Assembly (NCBI RefSeq): GCF_012033695.1
Contig: NZ_JAAVJI010000014.1
Coordinates: 1 to 64,000 of the forward strand
DNA from: Pseudomonas quercus
GTDB taxonomy: Bacteria > Pseudomonadota > Gammaproteobacteria > Pseudomonadales > Pseudomonadaceae
DNA length: 64,000 bases
Reading direction: 5' to 3'
Positions 51,957 to 60,623 of this stretch are shown piece by piece. Position numbers and translations under genes: made by a program. The notes below the pieces were generated by a model. It saw only the letters and a program-made list of their open reading frames with translations. It searched no databases and was not told the DNA's origin. Positions within the stretch are counted from its first letter, which is position 1. Every line of letters starts with the position of its first letter.

Positions 51957-52264
51957 AGGCTGCGGTCCAGTTTGCGGATGAATACATTCATCTCTTTCTC
52001 TGCCTGCTTGTCACCTTTGGCCTGCGCCGCCGCAATGCCTTGAGCCCAGGCGATACGTGCGGCAGGCAGGTCACCTTGCAACTGCAAGGCCTTACCCAGC
52101 AGCTTCCAGGCCGCGGAGTAGTTGGGGTCGTGCTCCACGCACCTGCGCAAGTGTTCGGCTGCCTGCTCACTGCTACCAGCATCCAGGTAGCCTTTGCCAA
52201 GGCCGAACCGCAGCAAGGCGTTATCCACACCCTTGGCAAGCATGTTTTCCAGCGACGTGATCAT
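51953..52264 (-). CDS. Small tetratricopeptide-repeat protein
   Basis: This 103-aa protein contains two to three TPR-type helix pairs (LLRFGLGKGYLDAGSSEQAAEHLRRCVEHDPNYSAAWKLLGKALQLQGDLPAARIA-type pattern, residues 16-70), followed by a charged helix ending RKLDRSL. It has no signal peptide, so it is probably a cytoplasmic adaptor. The function is unknown. It lies 13 bases after trkA on the same strand and its stop overlaps the convergent acyltransferase. Confidence 0.85.
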   Translation of the reverse strand: MITSLENMLAKGVDNALLRFGLGKGYLDAGSSEQAAEHLRRCVEHDPNYSAAWKLLGKALQLQGDLPAARIAWAQGIAAAQAKGDKQAEKEMNVFIRKLDRSL

Positions 52265-52277
52265 GGCTTGGCCGCCC

Positions 52278-53651
52278 TTAGAAAAAACTCAGCCCAACGT
52301 GGAACAGCTTTTCCACATCACGGATGTACTTTTTATCCACAACGAACAGGATTACGTGGTCACCGCTCTCGATCACGGTGTTGGCGCGGGCAATGATCAC
52401 TTCCTGGTCCCGGATGATGGCGCCGATAGAGGTGCCCGGCGGCATGGTGATGGTATCCAGTGTACGGCCGACTACCTTGCTGGATCGCGCGTCCCCGTGG
52501 GCAATGGCTTCTATGGCCTCTGCCGCGCCCCTGCGCAAAGAGTGCACGCTCACAATATCCCCACGGCGTACGTAGGTCAGCAGGCTACCAATGGTGGCCA
52601 GCTGCGGATTGATGGCAATGTCGATTTCGCCGCCCTGCACCAGGTCCACATAGGCTGCATTGTTGATCAGCGTCATCACCTTGCGCGCGCCGAGCCGTTT
52701 GGCCAGCAGGGACGACATGATGTTGGCCTCGTCGTCATTGGTGAGGGCAACGAAGATGTCCGCATCAGCAATGTTTTCCTCGACCATTAAGTCACGGTCC
52801 GAGGCGCTGCCTTGCAGCACCACGGTGCTGTTGAGGTTTTCGGACAGGTAGCGGCAGCGTGCAGCATTCATCTCGATGATCTTCACCTGGTAACGGCCCT
52901 GGATGGCGTCAGCCAGGCGTTCACCGATGTGCCCTCCGCCAGCGATCACCACCCGTTTGTTATTCATGTCCAGGCCCCGCAACTCACCCATGACAGCACG
53001 AATGTCCGCCTTGGCCGCGATGAAGAACACTTCGTCGTCCGCCTCGATGACCGTGTCGCCACGTGGAAGGATAGGCCGGTCGCGCCGGAATATGGCGGCT
53101 ACCCGTGTTTCCACATTGGGCATGTGATGACGGATCTGTCGCAGTTGCTGCCCAACCAGCGGCCCGCCGTAGTAAGCGCGTACTGCTACAAGCTGGGCCT
53201 TGCCGCCTGCGAAATCGATCACCTGCAACGCACCGGGATGCTCGATCAGCCGCTTGATATGGTGGGTCACCACCTGTTCAGGGCTGATGAGTACGTCTAC
53301 CGGAATGGCCGCGTTGGCAAACAGTTCAGTGTTGGTCAGGTACGCCGCCTCTCGGACGCGCGCAATGCGTCGGGGCGTATGAAACAGGGTGTAGGCCACC
53401 TGACAGGCAACCATATTGGTTTCATCGCTATTAGTGACAGCGACCAGCATGTCGGCATCGTCCGCGCCGGCCTGGCGCAGTACGGCGGGGAATGACGCCT
53501 TGCCCTGAACCGTGCGGATGTCCAAACGATCGCCCAGGCTGCGCAGGCGCTCGCTGTCCGTGTCTACGATGGTGATGTCGTTGGCCTCGCCAGCCAAGTG
53601 TTCGGCCAAGGTGCCACCCACCTGGCCTGCACCCAGAATGATGATTTTCAC
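52278..53651 (-). CDS. trkA: Trk system potassium uptake regulatory protein TrkA
   Basis: This 457-aa peripheral membrane protein gates the TrkH/TrkG K+ channel. It is a tandem of two RCK units: Rossmann domain 1 starts MKIIILGAGQVGGTLAEHLAG, with a second GGGHIGERLADAIQGRY near residue 240. TrkA-C domains follow each. It lies in the conserved trkA-rsmB-fmt-def cluster, 11 bases after rsmB. Confidence 0.96.
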   Translation of the reverse strand: MKIIILGAGQVGGTLAEHLAGEANDITIVDTDSERLRSLGDRLDIRTVQGKASFPAVLRQAGADDADMLVAVTNSDETNMVACQVAYTLFHTPRRIARVREAAYLTNTELFANAAIPVDVLISPEQVVTHHIKRLIEHPGALQVIDFAGGKAQLVAVRAYYGGPLVGQQLRQIRHHMPNVETRVAAIFRRDRPILPRGDTVIEADDEVFFIAAKADIRAVMGELRGLDMNNKRVVIAGGGHIGERLADAIQGRYQVKIIEMNAARCRYLSENLNSTVVLQGSASDRDLMVEENIADADIFVALTNDDEANIMSSLLAKRLGARKVMTLINNAAYVDLVQGGEIDIAINPQLATIGSLLTYVRRGDIVSVHSLRRGAAEAIEAIAHGDARSSKVVGRTLDTITMPPGTSIGAIIRDQEVIIARANTVIESGDHVILFVVDKKYIRDVEKLFHVGLSFF

Positions 53652-53661
53652 TTCAGTTCGC

Positions 53662-54975
53662 TCAACGGCCGCTCGACGCGGCGATTTTCATCAGTTTGGC
53701 GTAATAGAACCCGTCGTGCCCGCTATTCTGCGGGAACAGCTGACGCCCGTGGGGTTGGCGAACACCGGCTTCGATGGCCAAGTCCAGCTCGCGGGCCCCT
53801 GGAGTGCGCTCGAGGAAGGCTGCCAGGGTGTCACTATTCTCCATGGGCAATACTGAACAGGTGGCATACACCAGAATACCGCCTACTTCCAAGGTGCCCC
53901 ACAAGGCATCCAGCAACTCGCCTTGCAGGTGGGCCAGTGCAGCAATGTCATCGGCCTGCCGTGTGAGTTTGATGTCCGGGTGACGGCGGATCACCCCCGT
54001 GGCCGAACAGGGGGCGTCCAGCAAGATACGCTGGAACGGTGTACCGTCCCACCAGGCGGCAGTGTCTCGGCCATCCGCTGCGCGCAGGTCAGCGCTCAAG
54101 CCCAGGCGTGAGAGGTTTTCCTCCACCCTGCCCAGCCGTTTGGCTTCCAGGTCGATGCCTAGCACATGGCTCAGCCCTGGCAGGCTTTCCAGAATGTGGC
54201 AGGTTTTGCCGCCAGGCGCACAGCAGGCGTCCAACACCCGCTGGCCGGGCTTGAGGTCCAGCAGGCCGGCGGCCAGTTGAGCGGCTTCGTCCTGCACACT
54301 TACCCAGCCCTTGGTAAACCCCGGTAAGCCCGTCACGTCCATGGCGCTTGCCAAGGTGATACCGTCCGAACTGAAGCGGCAGGCGGTGGCAGCAATATGT
54401 GCATCCCTCAGTAGCGCCAGATAGCCGTCACGGGTGTTATGGCGAGCGTTCACCCGCAGTGTCATGGGCGGGTGCTGATTGTTGGCGTCGCACAGGGTTT
54501 CCCAATGGTCTGGCCAGGCGGCTTTCAAAGCCTTCTGCAACCAGCGGGGGTGTGCGGTACGGGCCACAGGGTCACGCTCCAGGCCGGCCAGCAATGCCTC
54601 CCCTTCACGTTGGGCTCGGCGAAGTACGGCATTGAGCAGGCCCTTGGCCCAAGGCTTTTTGAGCTTGTCGGCACAGCCTACGGTTTCAGCGATGGCTGCG
54701 TGGGCAGGTACTCGGGTATAGAACAGCTGGTAAAGGCCCAGTAGCACCAGCGCGTGAAGGTCTGCGTCAGCAGCCTTGAAGGGCTTTTGCAGCAGGAGCT
54801 CAACCAACAGAGCCAGGCGTGGCTCCCAGCGAGCCGTGCCAAACGCCAGCTCCTGGGCCAGCCCGCGGTCCCGCGGTTCTACACGCGCTAATTGCGCTGG
54901 CAGCGCACCATTGAGCGAGGCTTTGCCGCTGAGCACTGCGGCTAATGCGTGTGTTGCGGCCAGGCGCGGGTTCAT
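53662..54975 (-). CDS. rsmB: 16S rRNA (cytosine967-C5)-methyltransferase RsmB
   Basis: RsmB (Sun/Fmu) methylates C967 of 16S rRNA. The 437-aa protein has an N-terminal NusB-like RNA-binding domain (residues 1-140) and a SAM-dependent domain with LDACCAPGGKTCHILE near 245, LLDAPCSATGVIRRHPDIK near 320 and the catalytic Cys in YATCSVLP near 375. It overlaps fmt by four bases. Confidence 0.96.
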   Translation of the reverse strand: MNPRLAATHALAAVLSGKASLNGALPAQLARVEPRDRGLAQELAFGTARWEPRLALLVELLLQKPFKAADADLHALVLLGLYQLFYTRVPAHAAIAETVGCADKLKKPWAKGLLNAVLRRAQREGEALLAGLERDPVARTAHPRWLQKALKAAWPDHWETLCDANNQHPPMTLRVNARHNTRDGYLALLRDAHIAATACRFSSDGITLASAMDVTGLPGFTKGWVSVQDEAAQLAAGLLDLKPGQRVLDACCAPGGKTCHILESLPGLSHVLGIDLEAKRLGRVEENLSRLGLSADLRAADGRDTAAWWDGTPFQRILLDAPCSATGVIRRHPDIKLTRQADDIAALAHLQGELLDALWGTLEVGGILVYATCSVLPMENSDTLAAFLERTPGARELDLAIEAGVRQPHGRQLFPQNSGHDGFYYAKLMKIAASSGR

Positions 54976-55904
54976 TGGCCCAGCACCGTGCCGACGCTGA
55001 AGTACTCACGGCGGCTGTTGTACAGGTCAGCGAAGGCTAGCGGTTTGCCCCCTGGCAGTTGCAGGCGGGTCACGCACAATGCGCCCTCACCGCAGGCAAC
55101 CGTAAGCCCGTCCCTGCCGGCGGCGATTATTTCGCCAGGCGCGCCCACACCTTCTCCTGCATGGGCAGCCAGTACCTTGACCACTTCACCGTGCAACAGG
55201 CTGTGAGAAACGGGCCATGGAAAGAAGGCGCGTGCTTGCCGGTCCAGTTCGATGGCAGGGCGAGACCAATCCAGGCGTGCCTCTTCCTTGTTCAGCTTAT
55301 GGGCATAGGTGGCCTGCGTGTCGTTCTGCACCTCGCCCTCCAAGGTAGCTGCTGCCAAGCCGGTAATGGCTTCAAGCACAGCGGGTGGGCCCAGCCTGGC
55401 CAGGCGGTCGTGCAGGCTGCCACCGGTGTCCTGGCCGCTGATGGGGGTGGTTACCTTCAGCAGCATTGGCCCGGTGTCCAGCCCGGCCTCCATGCGCATC
55501 ACAGTAACGCCGCTTTCGCTATCACCGGCCTCGATGGCACGCTGAATAGGCGCTGCACCGCGCCACCGCGGGAGTAGTGAAGCATGGCTATTGATGCAGC
55601 CCAGGCGGGGAATATCGAGTACCACCTGAGGCAGAATGAGCCCGTACGCCACAACGACCATGAGGTCGGGTGCAAGGGCTGCCAGTTCAGCCTGCGCGTC
55701 GGCATTACGCAAGGTAGGTGGCTGATAGACAGGAATGTCATGGGCCAGCGCCAGTTGCTTCACCGGGCTGGGCATCAGTTTCTGGCCCCGCCCCGCAGGC
55801 CGGTCCGGCTGGGTGTACACGGCTACCACTTGATGGGCACTGCCCAATAAGGCTTGCAGGTGTTCGGCGGCGAATTCGGGGGTACCGGCAAAAACTAGGC
55901 GCAT
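54972..55904 (-). CDS. fmt: Methionyl-tRNA formyltransferase Fmt
   Basis: This 310-aa enzyme formylates initiator Met-tRNA. The ATG at 55904 (MRLVFAGTPEFAAEHL) is the usual start; an ATG 66 codons upstream runs back through the intergenic hairpin into def and is rejected. The SLLPRWRGAAPIQRAI segment near residue 108 carries the SLLP family motif and folate site, and GVTVMRMEAGLDTGPML follows. A hairpin lies between def and fmt, so their expression may differ. Confidence 0.96.
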   Translation of the reverse strand: MRLVFAGTPEFAAEHLQALLGSAHQVVAVYTQPDRPAGRGQKLMPSPVKQLALAHDIPVYQPPTLRNADAQAELAALAPDLMVVVAYGLILPQVVLDIPRLGCINSHASLLPRWRGAAPIQRAIEAGDSESGVTVMRMEAGLDTGPMLLKVTTPISGQDTGGSLHDRLARLGPPAVLEAITGLAAATLEGEVQNDTQATYAHKLNKEEARLDWSRPAIELDRQARAFFPWPVSHSLLHGEVVKVLAAHAGEGVGAPGEIIAAGRDGLTVACGEGALCVTRLQLPGGKPLAFADLYNSRREYFSVGTVLGQ

Positions 55905-55924
55905 GAGCTTCTCGCTGAAATGAA

Positions 55925-55948
55925 AAGGGCTTGCCGAAGCAAGCCCTT
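55925..55948 (-). terminator. Hairpin between def and fmt
   Basis: A perfect 10-base stem AAGGGCTTGC with a four-base loop (TTCG on the minus strand) is followed by TTTTCATTT on that strand. It sits between def and fmt, which are usually co-transcribed, so it may act as an attenuator or partial terminator. Confidence 0.75.
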
Positions 55949-55962
55949 GGGCACGGGGCAGG

Positions 55963-56469
55963 TCACGCCTGCTGGCGGTGCTGCTTCTCGAGCTTTTTCT
56001 TGATTCGATCGCGTTTGAGCGTGGACAGGTAATCGACAAACAGTTTGCCGTTGAGGTGATCGCATTCATGCTGGATACATACGGCCAGCAGGCCTTCGGC
56101 AATCAGCTCGTAAGGTTTGCCGTCTCGGTCCAGGGCCTTGACCTTCACCTTCTGGGGGCGGTCGACGTTCTCGTAGAAACCGGGAACGGACAGGCAACCT
56201 TCCTGATACTGGTCCATTTCGTCAGTGAGCGACTCAAACTCGGGGTTGATGAAAACCCGTGGCTCGCTGCGGTCCTCGCTCAGGTCCATGACCACGACAC
56301 GTTTGTGTACATTCACCTGGGTGGCAGCCAACCCGATACCAGGCGCCTCGTACATGGTTTCAAACATGTCGTCGATCAGCGTACGCAGTTCGTCGTCCAC
56401 CACTGCAACCGGCTTGGCCAAGGTGCGCAGGCGTGGGTCCGGAAATTCGAGGATGTTTAAAATAGCCAT
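55963..56469 (-). CDS. def: Peptide deformylase Def
   Basis: This 168-aa metallo-enzyme (Fe2+ in cells) removes the N-formyl group from new proteins. The ATG at 56469 (MAILNILEFPDPRL) is chosen over an ATG 64 codons upstream whose extension lacks family features. The three motifs are complete: GIGLAATQVN near residue 44, EGCLSVPG near 89 and QHECDHLNG near 132. It is divergent from the LysM gene and begins the def-fmt-rsmB-trkA cluster. Confidence 0.97.
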   Translation of the reverse strand: MAILNILEFPDPRLRTLAKPVAVVDDELRTLIDDMFETMYEAPGIGLAATQVNVHKRVVVMDLSEDRSEPRVFINPEFESLTDEMDQYQEGCLSVPGFYENVDRPQKVKVKALDRDGKPYELIAEGLLAVCIQHECDHLNGKLFVDYLSTLKRDRIKKKLEKQHRQQA

Positions 56470-56618
56470 ATGCTTTAGTGATGCACTGTAAGGTAAAGTC
56501 AGTGGGAATGGCGCCGAGCGCTTGTTGAGCAGCCGCTGCTCATGGAAAGCCCCGCGGTACACAGGCCATGCCGGCGGCGGGGTTTGACGAATGCGTACAT
56601 GATAAAGGGATTCACGGC

Positions 56619-57644
56619 ATGAGGAAATCATTACTCGCCCTGTTGCTGCTTGCCGGTGCAAGCCTGGCGCAAGGCGACGAACTGCTTCGCGAGGGCCATC
56701 CGCAGCGCTATACCGTGGTGCAGGGTGATACCTTGTGGGATATTTCAGGCAAATTTCTCAACCAGCCCTGGCAGTGGCCCCGTATCTGGCACGCCAACCC
56801 CCAGATTGCCAACCCAGACCTGATCTACCCTGGCGATTCGCTGGTTCTGGGGATAGTGAATGGCCAGCCGCAGTTATTCCTTGAACGAGGGCAATCGCGG
56901 GGTACGGTTAAGCTCTCGCCTCATGTGCGCGCTACTCCCGTTGCCGAAGCTGTACCCAGTATTCCCCTGGGGGCGATCAACGCGTTTCTGATCAATAACC
57001 GTATCGTGGACACCGCCTCGGCGTTCGACAGCGCACCTTATATCGTGGCCGGTAACCAGGAGCGCGTGCTCAGTGGCATGGGCGACCGGATCTACGCGCG
57101 TGGGCAGTTCGATCCGGCCCATACCGTCTATGGCATCTTCCGCCAAGGCAAGGTGTATACCGACCCTGATACCCAAGAGGTGCTTGGCATCAATGCCGAC
57201 AGCATCGGTGGGGGCGAAATAGTCGCTACTGAAGGCGATATCGCGACGTTGAGCCTGCAACGCTCTAATGCAGAGGTGCGATTAGGGGATCGCCTGTTCA
57301 CCAGTGAGGAGCATGCTGTCAACTCAACGTTTTTCCCAAGCCCACCAGCGACACAAATTGAAGGGAAGATTATAGACGTGCCGCGCGGTGTCACTCAGAT
57401 TGGCAAGTATGATGTGGTGACCTTGGACAAGGGGCAACGGGACGGCTTGCAGGAAGGCAATGTACTGGCGATCTATAAAACCGGCGAAACGGTGCGCGAC
57501 CGTCTCAATGGCGACCGGGTCAAAGTGCCGGATGAGCGTGCAGGCCTGTTGATGGTATTCCGAGCCTATGAAAAGTTGAGTTATGGGCTAGTACTGACCG
57601 CTAGCCGTTCCCTTGCTATCCAGGACAAGATAAGGAACCCATAG
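56619..57644 (+). CDS. Exported LysM-domain protein
   Basis: This 341-aa protein has a signal peptide (MRKSLLALLLLAGASLAQG) and an N-terminal LysM domain from about residue 30 (YTVVQGDTLWDISGKFLNQPW, then PDLIYPGDSLVL). The rest is a beta-rich periplasmic domain of unknown function. The ATG at 56619 is set by the signal peptide and AAGGGA upstream; an ATG at 56568 is rejected. LysM binds peptidoglycan, so the protein probably sits on the cell wall. It lies between divergent def and dprA, the conserved Pseudomonas arrangement. Confidence 0.9.
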   Translation: MRKSLLALLLLAGASLAQGDELLREGHPQRYTVVQGDTLWDISGKFLNQPWQWPRIWHANPQIANPDLIYPGDSLVLGIVNGQPQLFLERGQSRGTVKLSPHVRATPVAEAVPSIPLGAINAFLINNRIVDTASAFDSAPYIVAGNQERVLSGMGDRIYARGQFDPAHTVYGIFRQGKVYTDPDTQEVLGINADSIGGGEIVATEGDIATLSLQRSNAEVRLGDRLFTSEEHAVNSTFFPSPPATQIEGKIIDVPRGVTQIGKYDVVTLDKGQRDGLQEGNVLAIYKTGETVRDRLNGDRVKVPDERAGLLMVFRAYEKLSYGLVLTASRSLAIQDKIRNP

Positions 57645-57723
57645 CTAGGCTTTCAAAAAGTTATGAACACAGTTATCCACAGGTTGCTATGGCCTGTGGA
57701 GGCTAACGATCAAGGATGATCAT

Positions 57724-58836
57724 ATGCCTTTGTTTGCGTCTAGTACCCCTGCTCTAGGTGAGCTTGAAGCACGCCTTCGGTTACACCGCGTGCCTCACAT
57801 TGGGCCTGCACATTTCCGTACCTTGGTCAGCGCCTTTGGGTGTGCCAGCGCGGCGTTGAGTGCGCCGGCCGCAGCCTGGCGGGCATTGGGGATGCCTCCC
57901 GCTGCTGCCAGCGCACGAGGCGATATCGCTGTGAGAGAGGCTGCCACCGCCGCTCTTCATTGGTTAGGCTCACCGCACCACCATCTGCTGGCATTCGACA
58001 GCCCCGACTACCCAGCCTTGCTGGGCGAAATTCCCAACCCGCCCCCTCTGCTGTTCATCGCCGGAGAGCCCGGGTTGCTCGATCGCCCGCAGCTAGCGGT
58101 TGTGGGAAGCCGTCGCGCTTCAGCCCCGGGCCTGGATACCGCCAAAGCCTTTTCCCGAGCCTTGGCGGGCGCGGGTTTTGTGATCACGTCAGGTTTGGCG
58201 ACGGGCATTGATGGTGCGGCACATCGAGCAGCACTGGATGTAAACGGCGCCACCGTTGCCGTACTGGGCAGTGGCCTCCAAAGACTTTATCCACAGCGCC
58301 ATGTTCGCCTGGCTCAAGCCATTGTCGACCAGGGCGGTGCACTGGTTTCCGAGTTTCCACTGCAGACGGCACCTACCCGAGAAACCTTTCCACAGCGCAA
58401 CCGTATTATCAGTGGCTTGTCCTTGGGCGTACTTGTAGTGGAAGCCAACATTGCCAGCGGGTCACTGATTACTGCGAGGCTGGCAGCCGAGCAAGGTCGG
58501 GAGGTATTTGCCATTCCTGGCTCGATTCATCATCCCGGCATGAAGGGTTGCCACCAACTGATTCGTGATGGGGCTCAACTGGTGGAATCGGTGCAGCATA
58601 TTCTTGAAGGCCTGCGCGGCTGGCAGGGGCCACTGCCCAATGAACATACAACGGCACTTGCATCGGTACCTCCTGATCCTCTGTTGCAACAACTCCTGGC
58701 AGCGCCGCAGACGGCCCAGCAATTGGCGAGCAGCCTGTGTTGGCCCATGCCTCAGGTACTGGCTGCCCTTACTGAGCACGAGCTGGCGGGCCGCGCGGTT
58801 TGTGAAGCCGGGCGTTGGTTTGGTCGCCCTGCCTAG
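57724..58836 (+). CDS. dprA: DNA-processing protein DprA
   Basis: This 370-aa protein loads RecA on incoming single-stranded DNA during natural transformation. The N-terminal SAM-like part (about residues 1-75) is followed by the Rossmann DNA-binding fold with VVGSRRASAPGLDTAKAFSRAL near 125, SGLATGIDGAAHRAAL near 160 and PQRNRIISGLSLGVLVVEA near 225. A C-terminal winged-helix domain begins near 315. One perfect DnaA box precedes the gene and one lies within it. It is followed by tsaC with the same direction. Confidence 0.95.
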   Translation: MPLFASSTPALGELEARLRLHRVPHIGPAHFRTLVSAFGCASAALSAPAAAWRALGMPPAAASARGDIAVREAATAALHWLGSPHHHLLAFDSPDYPALLGEIPNPPPLLFIAGEPGLLDRPQLAVVGSRRASAPGLDTAKAFSRALAGAGFVITSGLATGIDGAAHRAALDVNGATVAVLGSGLQRLYPQRHVRLAQAIVDQGGALVSEFPLQTAPTRETFPQRNRIISGLSLGVLVVEANIASGSLITARLAAEQGREVFAIPGSIHHPGMKGCHQLIRDGAQLVESVQHILEGLRGWQGPLPNEHTTALASVPPDPLLQQLLAAPQTAQQLASSLCWPMPQVLAALTEHELAGRAVCEAGRWFGRPA

Positions 58837-58875
58837 TTACACTGCCTGCATTCAGGGTATGAAGGGGCTGAAACA

Positions 58876-59430
58876 ATGGAAAGCAGCTGGCGTGTGCAGC
58901 AAGCCGCTCGGGAAATCCGGGCGGGTGCAGTGATCGCTTATCCAACCGAAGCCGTATGGGGCCTGGGCTGTGATCCTTGGAACGAGGAGGCCGTGTACCG
59001 TCTGCTGGCCATCAAGGGCCGATCGGTGAACAAAGGGGTAATCCTGATTGCTGACAACATTCGGCAGTTCGATTTTCTGTTCGAGGATTTCCCCCAAGCG
59101 TGGCTCGACAAAATGTCCAGTACTTGGCCGGGCCCTAATACCTGGTTGGTGCCCCACCGTGACTTGCTGCCTGAATGGATCACCGGCCAGCACGATAGCG
59201 TAGCGGTGCGGGTCAGTGATCACCCCTTGGTGCGGGAGCTGTGCGCGCTGGTGGGGCCACTGGTTTCAACGTCGGCCAATCCCCAAGGTCGCCCCCCTGC
59301 CCGCAGTCGGCTACGGGTTGAGCAGTACTTCAGGGGCGACGTGGATGTGGTGCTGGGCGGGGCACTGGGGGGGCGGAAAAGCCCGAGTGTAATCCGCGAC
59401 CTGCGCAGTGGCGAGGTAGTGAGGCCCTGA
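58876..59430 (+). CDS. tsaC: Threonylcarbamoyl-AMP synthase TsaC
   Basis: This 184-aa YrdC-family enzyme makes threonylcarbamoyl-AMP for the t6A modification of tRNA. Family motifs are AGAVIAYPTEAVWGLGCD near residue 17, KGRSVNKGVILI near 47 and STWPGPNTWLVP near 80, with VRVSDHPL and TSANPQGRPPA later. The length matches the TsaC (not the longer Sua5) form. It is downstream of dprA, 40 bases away. Confidence 0.95.
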   Translation: MESSWRVQQAAREIRAGAVIAYPTEAVWGLGCDPWNEEAVYRLLAIKGRSVNKGVILIADNIRQFDFLFEDFPQAWLDKMSSTWPGPNTWLVPHRDLLPEWITGQHDSVAVRVSDHPLVRELCALVGPLVSTSANPQGRPPARSRLRVEQYFRGDVDVVLGGALGGRKSPSVIRDLRSGEVVRP

Positions 59431-59431
59431 T

Positions 59432-59486
59432 AGCGCCAGCCCTGCAGGCGGAATAAGCCTGCGCAGCTTCTGATCAGGCTGGCGCT
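59432..59486. terminator. Long nested hairpin between tsaC and qor
   Basis: Outer arms AGCGCCAGCC and GGCTGGCGCT (10 perfect pairs) enclose a second stem GCAGGC/GCCTGC. It separates two convergent genes and could end both transcripts, although T-runs are short. Confidence 0.65.
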
Positions 59487-59496
59487 TGTAAAACCG

Positions 59497-60471
59497 TCAA
59501 GGCAGCAGGATGCTGGACCCTGTGGTCAGGCGGCTGGAAAGCTCGGTATGCGCCTTGGCGGCATCGCTGAGCGAATAACGCTGGTTGATGTCTACGGTGA
59601 TCTTGCCCTGGGCGATCATGTCGAACAGCTCATCCGCCATACCTTGCAAGGCGCCGGGTACTGCATAGGTGCCCAGCGTGGGCCGGGTCACGTAAAGCGA
59701 GCCTTTGCTGGCCAGTATGCCCAGGTTCACGCCGCTGACCGCGCCAGAGGCGTTACCGAAGCTTACCAGCAACCCACGGGGCGCCACGCACTCCAGAGAG
59801 GTCTCCCACGTATCTTTGCCTACGCCGTCGTAGACCACCGGGCATTTCTTGCCATCCGTGAGCTCCAGCACCCGTTTGGCCACGTCTTCATGGCTGTAGT
59901 CGATGATTTCCCAGGCACCCGCAGCCTTGGCCTTTTCAGCCTTTGCTGGGGAGCTTACGGTTCCGATCACCTTCGCACCCAGGGCTTTGGCCCATTGGCA
60001 AGCTAGCAGGCCTACCCCTCCGGCGGCGGCATGAAACAGGATGGTCTCGCCGCTTTGAAGCCGGTAGGTCTGGCGTAGCAGGTACTGTACTGTCAGGCCC
60101 TTGAGCATGACCGCGGCAGCCTGTTCGAAACTCACAGCGTCTGGCAGCTTCACTACGTTGGCAGCAGGCAGTACGTGGACTTCACTGTATGCCCCCAAGG
60201 GCCCACCGGCGTAGGCCACACGATCACCGACCTGTAGCGCAGTGACCTGAGCACCAACGGCTTCGACCACGCCAGCCGCTTCGGTGCCAAGCCCGGAAGG
60301 TAACGATGGCGCCGGATACAAGCCGCTGCGGTAATAGGTGTCGATGTAGTTCAGGCCAATGGCGTGGTTACGCACTCGGACTTCAAGAGGGCCGGGTTCG
60401 GCCGGCTCAACGTCGACGAGCGTGAGTACTTCGGGACCGCCATTGCTGGAAAACTGGATGCGCTTTGCCAT
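59497..60471 (-). CDS. qor: NADPH:quinone reductase (Qor/zeta-crystallin type)
   Basis: This 324-aa zinc-free medium-chain dehydrogenase reduces quinones with NADPH by one electron. The ATG at 60471 (MAKRIQFSSNGGPEVL) has AAGGAG upstream; an ATG 25 codons before it is rejected. The NADPH-binding motif GGVGLLACQWAKALGAKVIGT lies near residue 155, and the zinc ligands of alcohol dehydrogenases are absent. It is divergent from hemF, the conserved qor-hemF-aroE order in Pseudomonas. Confidence 0.93.
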   Translation of the reverse strand: MAKRIQFSSNGGPEVLTLVDVEPAEPGPLEVRVRNHAIGLNYIDTYYRSGLYPAPSLPSGLGTEAAGVVEAVGAQVTALQVGDRVAYAGGPLGAYSEVHVLPAANVVKLPDAVSFEQAAAVMLKGLTVQYLLRQTYRLQSGETILFHAAAGGVGLLACQWAKALGAKVIGTVSSPAKAEKAKAAGAWEIIDYSHEDVAKRVLELTDGKKCPVVYDGVGKDTWETSLECVAPRGLLVSFGNASGAVSGVNLGILASKGSLYVTRPTLGTYAVPGALQGMADELFDMIAQGKITVDINQRYSLSDAAKAHTELSSRLTTGSSILLP

Positions 60472-60623
60472 GGGTGTCTCCTTTTTCTTCTCAAGGGAAA
60501 GGCCTATCGGACGCTTTCCATAGACCGGCGTCAACTGCCCACGCATTTGTCAGTGGTATGCTACGCGCCGATTTCATTGGCCGTTTCCCATGGCCATGGA
60601 CACAGGCGTGCATGAGGTAATCG

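Noticed and set aside
52298..52313. Half parS (AACGTGGAACA) at the trkA 3' end
   Set aside because: Only the right half matches; the left arm has several mismatches.
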